A DNA stretch of 9,308 nucleotides from Candidatus Roizmanbacteria bacterium. Its GTDB lineage: Bacteria; Patescibacteriota; Microgenomatia; UBA1406; GWC2-37-13. Shown here piece after piece: positions 6,838-9,308 of the stretch. Both the position numbers and the translations under genes were made by a program. Each line of letters begins with the position of its first letter. Position 1 is the first letter of the stretch. Where the stretch lies: contig JAAXWV010000046.1 of NCBI GenBank assembly GCA_013334845.1, positions 1 through 9,308 of the forward strand, written 5' to 3'. The notes below the pieces were generated by a model, which was not told the origin of the DNA, ran no database searches, and saw only the letters and a program-made list of their open reading frames with translations.

Positions 6838-8010
6838 ATGAAGGTTGCTATTGTTTCTTATGGCCACATTGATAGTATTCTGCCTTTAGCTAAGCGTCTT
6901 GCTGAGAAAGTGCAGTTAGATTTATATATTTGTGTTTATGGTGAAAAATTTACAGAAAGCATAGGCTCTTTTGACCTCTCCCCATATTCAAATGGAATTC
7001 ATGATGAAAGTGTTACGATTAAATTATTAGGAGGTAAGGTTTGTGACTATGTTAACGATTCATTTCGGATTTTTTTATTGAAATTCCCGGATTTGAAGGT
7101 TAAAAATATTGAAAACATTTTCATATCATATGAATTTGCAAAGTATTTAAATGATCAAAAATATGATATTGTTCATTTTAATGGGATAAAATTAACACAG
7201 TTTATAATTGCTTTTTTTTTGAAACGAAAGAATGTGTTATGGACAATTCATGATCCATTTTTACATACGGGAGAAGAACGATTTTCAACCACAGTTCTTT
7301 ATAAAACTATTGGGTTTTTAGGTCCTAATGTTGTTGTTCATAATAAGTTTTGGATAAAAGATTTTATGCGGACTTATTCTGTGAATCCAAGGAATGTATT
7401 TTATGTCAGGCATGGTACAATGGAAATATACCGATCATTTTGCGAACGAGATTATAATCCAGATCCTCAAAAGAAAACGCTTTTATTCTTCGGGAGAATA
7501 TCAAAATACAAGGGGTTAGAGTATTTAGTTAAGGCTGCTATCAAATCTAAAAACAGAGTTCCTAACTTAAAAGTAGTAATCGCCGGGGAAGGTAAATATT
7601 GTTTTGATACATCATTAATTGAAAATAACGACCTCTTTGAATGTCACAATAGGTACATAGGGAACGAAGAACTGGTTGAACTTATTCAGAAATGCGATGT
7701 TGTTGTTTGCCCATATATCGATGCAACCCAGAGTGGGGTAGTATTGACAGCTTTCGCTTTAAACAAGCCTGTTATTGCAAGTGCGGTTGGCGGAATACCT
7801 GAGGTTGTAATTCCCGAAGTTACAGGAAAATTAGTCCCTCCGAAAGACGAAGATGCATTATCCGATGCTATTGTGGATATGCTGTCTGATCCTGAAAAGC
7901 TGAAAAATATGAGTGAGAATATCAAAAAACAGTTTATCTCAGGAGAGTTTTCATGGGAAATGATTCGCGATCAAATGTTGGATATTTACAAAACCACTTT
8001 AAGATCATAA
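6838..8010 (+). CDS. GT4-family glycosyltransferase (first of two)
   Basis: This 390-residue retaining glycosyltransferase has a GT-B fold and is inferred to add one sugar to the undecaprenyl-linked repeat unit in the cytoplasm. The N-domain begins MKVAIVSYGHID. The donor domain has FFGRISKYKGLEYL (217-230), VVIAGEGKY (246-254), then CPYIDATQSGVVLTAFALNKPV (about 291-312) and AVGGIPEVV (316-324). In place of the usual E-x7-E motif it has the Q-S-G-V...T-A form, which as I recall is seen in a known GT4 subgroup. An in-frame ATG at 6787, two bases after the flippase stop, would add a hydrophobic 17-residue leader. Neither ATG has a good ribosome site: the purine tract at 6764-6770 is 16 bases from 6787. 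ATG 6838 is chosen because it gives the family N-terminus. A nine-T run at 7212-7220 lies in the coding sequence. Acceptor and donor are unknown. Confidence 0.85.
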   Translation: MKVAIVSYGHIDSILPLAKRLAEKVQLDLYICVYGEKFTESIGSFDLSPYSNGIHDESVTIKLLGGKVCDYVNDSFRIFLLKFPDLKVKNIENIFISYEFAKYLNDQKYDIVHFNGIKLTQFIIAFFLKRKNVLWTIHDPFLHTGEERFSTTVLYKTIGFLGPNVVVHNKFWIKDFMRTYSVNPRNVFYVRHGTMEIYRSFCERDYNPDPQKKTLLFFGRISKYKGLEYLVKAAIKSKNRVPNLKVVIAGEGKYCFDTSLIENNDLFECHNRYIGNEELVELIQKCDVVVCPYIDATQSGVVLTAFALNKPVIASAVGGIPEVVIPEVTGKLVPPKDEDALSDAIVDMLSDPEKLKNMSENIKKQFISGEFSWEMIRDQMLDIYKTTLRS

Positions 8011-8016
8011 TAAAAA

Positions 8017-9075
8017 ATGAATATTTTGGTTTCTGTAAGTACTTTGGCTTTTGGCGGCGCTGAAAAACAAGCCGTACTTGATGCTAATATGCTTTCATCT
8101 CATCACACAGTGTTTTTCCTTACTTTTAAGAACGGTGAACTTGCTACCCAACTCAGACCTGAAATAAAGCTACTTCTTGTAGATAAGACAAATTATATCG
8201 TGACCGCATGGAGAGTATTGAAAATATTGAAAAAGTATAAAATTGATATTGTTCATGCGCACTTGTTTGCTCCAATGGTTCTTTCTTCATTAGCGTCAAT
8301 TTTTTCAAGAGCATCTATTATATGGAATTTTCATTCTCATTCTTATGAGGATAGTGCAAAAGCCCGTCCGGGTCAAAAATATCTTGCAAAACTTCCAACG
8401 GTTAAAAAGATATTGTTTCCTGCTAACGAGTTGAAGGAGTATTATCTTCATGAAGGATATGACTTTTCCGAGAAAAAATCCCTTATTTTTTATAACTCGA
8501 CTCAGGTAGATGGGAAAATTAGTATTGAAAAAATTCAAAATCAGAATAATGTTATTGGATTTATCGGAAGAGTTATTCCGTTAAAAAGGCTTCATTTATT
8601 GGTGGATTTGGCTGCCGAGTTGCTTCGAAGAAAGGTTGACAATTTTGAGATTTGGATTATTGGGGACGGACCAGATAGAAAAAGAGTTGAAGCTTATGCT
8701 GATGAAAAAAAAGTCGGTCATAAAGTTAAGTTTTTAGGATTTCAAAGCGATACGATTAAGTACTATCAACAGTTTGACATTTTTATCCTTCCATCTGAGG
8801 AAGAAGTTTTATCGCTTGCTCTGATAGATGCCGGAATGCTTGGCGTTGCATCTATCGCCTTTGATGTCGGTGGAAACAGAGATATTGTAGATGATAATGA
8901 AACCGGATTTATTGTGTCTTCTGAGGGACAATTATTTGACAGGGTCGAAGAATTGCTCAAAAGTGAAGATTTGAGAATAAAAATGGGATCAGTGTCTAAA
9001 GAAAGATGCTTGAAAAAATTCGGATCGGAAACACGTGAAAAAAATCTTCTTAGTTTATATGATGAGGTTGTATAA
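8017..9075 (+). CDS. GT4-family glycosyltransferase (second of two)
   Basis: This 352-residue GT-B glycosyltransferase is inferred to build the polysaccharide repeat unit at the cytoplasmic membrane face. The N-domain starts MNILVSVSTLAFGGAEKQ, with the GGAE acceptor-side loop at 13-16. DIVHAHLFAP (77-86) and NFHSHSY (104-110) follow. The donor domain has IGFIGRVIPLKRL (180-192), IIGDGPDRKR (214-223), VKFLGFQSD (237-245) and LPSEEEVLSLALIDAG (258-273), then DVGGNRDIV (283-291). The E-x7-E nucleotide-sugar motif is E263-x7-D271, a conservative second-position change. It starts 6 bases after the previous stop codon, so translational coupling is likely; no distinct Shine-Dalgarno-like sequence is seen. 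The length is at the short end of GT4 but both domains are complete. The family is firm; the sugar donor is unknown. Confidence 0.88.
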   Translation: MNILVSVSTLAFGGAEKQAVLDANMLSSHHTVFFLTFKNGELATQLRPEIKLLLVDKTNYIVTAWRVLKILKKYKIDIVHAHLFAPMVLSSLASIFSRASIIWNFHSHSYEDSAKARPGQKYLAKLPTVKKILFPANELKEYYLHEGYDFSEKKSLIFYNSTQVDGKISIEKIQNQNNVIGFIGRVIPLKRLHLLVDLAAELLRRKVDNFEIWIIGDGPDRKRVEAYADEKKVGHKVKFLGFQSDTIKYYQQFDIFILPSEEEVLSLALIDAGMLGVASIAFDVGGNRDIVDDNETGFIVSSEGQLFDRVEELLKSEDLRIKMGSVSKERCLKKFGSETREKNLLSLYDEVV

Positions 9076-9087
9076 GGTTTGAGTGAT

Positions 9088-9108
9088 ATGCTTAGTATAT
9101 CTGTATAA
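9088..9108 (+). other. Six-codon mini-ORF before and in frame with the last gene
   Basis: ATG 9088 encodes MLSISV and stops with TAA at 9106-9108, in the same frame as the gene starting at 9115. AAGG at 9074-9077 lies 10 bases upstream, so the mini-ORF has a better ribosome site than the gene itself. The 9-base string ATATGCTTA occurs at both starts (9086-9094 and 9113-9121). It could be a leader peptide, a duplicated start, a nonsense change near a former start, or chance. Confidence 0.3.
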
Positions 9109-9114
9109 ACTTAT

Positions 9115-9308
9115 ATGCTTATGATTTCTAAAATAAGACCTCTTGTTAGCTTAGCTCTTTGGAAAAACCCAATAGTGGAAAAAAGGCGAGCGGACTACCG
9201 TAAGTATATTCCAGAGCCATATAAAGGTGTTATAATTATTTCTGCGGATTTTGAACTCGCATGGGCATGGCGGTATGTGAAAAATGTGGATGATCCATTA
9301 AGTATTAG
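9115..9308 (+). CDS. Probable polysaccharide-deacetylase-fold protein, 3' partial
   Basis: Only the first 64 codons are in the window and the frame is open to the end. After a short basic N-terminus comes KRRADYRKYIPEPYKG, then GVIIISADFELAWAWRY (residues 38-54). A beta strand ending in an acidic pair (Asp46, Glu48) followed by aromatic residues resembles the first motif of NodB-type polysaccharide deacetylases. Similar proteins occur in polysaccharide clusters. If correct, it would remove N-acetyl groups from a sugar of the polysaccharide, or be a non-catalytic relative. The frame has a stop at 9106-9108, so the start is ATG 9115 or ATG 9121; neither has a clear ribosome site. It follows the second GT4 gene by 39 bases and is likely in the same operon. 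The remaining catalytic motifs are beyond the window, so the function is tentative. Confidence 0.6.
   Translation, partial: MLMISKIRPLVSLALWKNPIVEKRRADYRKYIPEPYKGVIIISADFELAWAWRYVKNVDDPLSI

Noticed and set aside
9266..9280. GGCGGTA near 9269 resembling the ops/JUMPstart element of polysaccharide operons.
   Set aside because: It lacks the rest of GGCGGTAGCGTNC and lies inside the coding sequence of the last gene rather than in a leader.
1..9308. A defence system, prophage, insertion sequence or CRISPR array hidden in the locus.
   Set aside because: All coding capacity is accounted for by polysaccharide genes. I saw no transposase, integrase, regularly spaced repeats, terminal inverted repeats or nuclease-type proteins.

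Overview
The window is an interior slice of a surface-polysaccharide (O-antigen or capsule type) biosynthesis locus. All eight genes are on the plus strand, and the genes at both ends are cut by the window. A Wzx-type flippase next to a Wzy-type polymerase implies the undecaprenyl-linked Wzx/Wzy route, so a Gram-negative host is likely. I cannot name the organism from sequence alone. No rRNA, tRNA, transposase, CRISPR array or phage gene is visible.

Left part (1-3586), nucleotide-sugar synthesis. The order is the C-terminal two thirds of an NAD-dependent sugar epimerase/dehydratase, a PLP-dependent DegT/DnrJ/EryC1/StrS aminotransferase, a Gfo/Idh/MocA oxidoreductase and a left-handed beta-helix N-acetyltransferase closely resembling WbpD/WlbB. 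The last three form the classical set for turning the 3-OH of a UDP-GlcNAc-type sugar into a 3-acetamido group: oxidation at C3, transamination, N-acetylation. The product would be UDP-GlcNAc3NAc or, if a 6-dehydrogenase lies outside the window, UDP-GlcNAc3NAcA.

Middle and right part (3755-9308), assembly and export. The order is a Wzy-like polymerase, a Wzx flippase, two GT4 glycosyltransferases and the start of a probable polysaccharide-deacetylase-fold protein. These genes are visibly more AT-rich than the left part. Hand counts of three 60-base lines on the left gave about 45-55% GC, and two lines on the right gave about 18% and 38%.

The gaps differ between the two halves. Three of the four junctions from the epimerase to wzy are 89-168 bases long and contain inverted repeats: two candidate stems in 611-750, a 14-bp stem in 2919-3007 and an imperfect repeat in 3587-3754. 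The last gap also has a perfect TATAAT just before wzy. From wzy rightward the genes are close together, with gaps of 6-52 bases. This fits a sugar-precursor module joined to a separately evolving polymerase/flippase/transferase module, possibly with its own promoter. I found no system outside polysaccharide biosynthesis. The points most worth checking are the sugar-modification chemistry, the junction at about 3600-3750, the start sites and the tiny in-frame ORF before the last gene.
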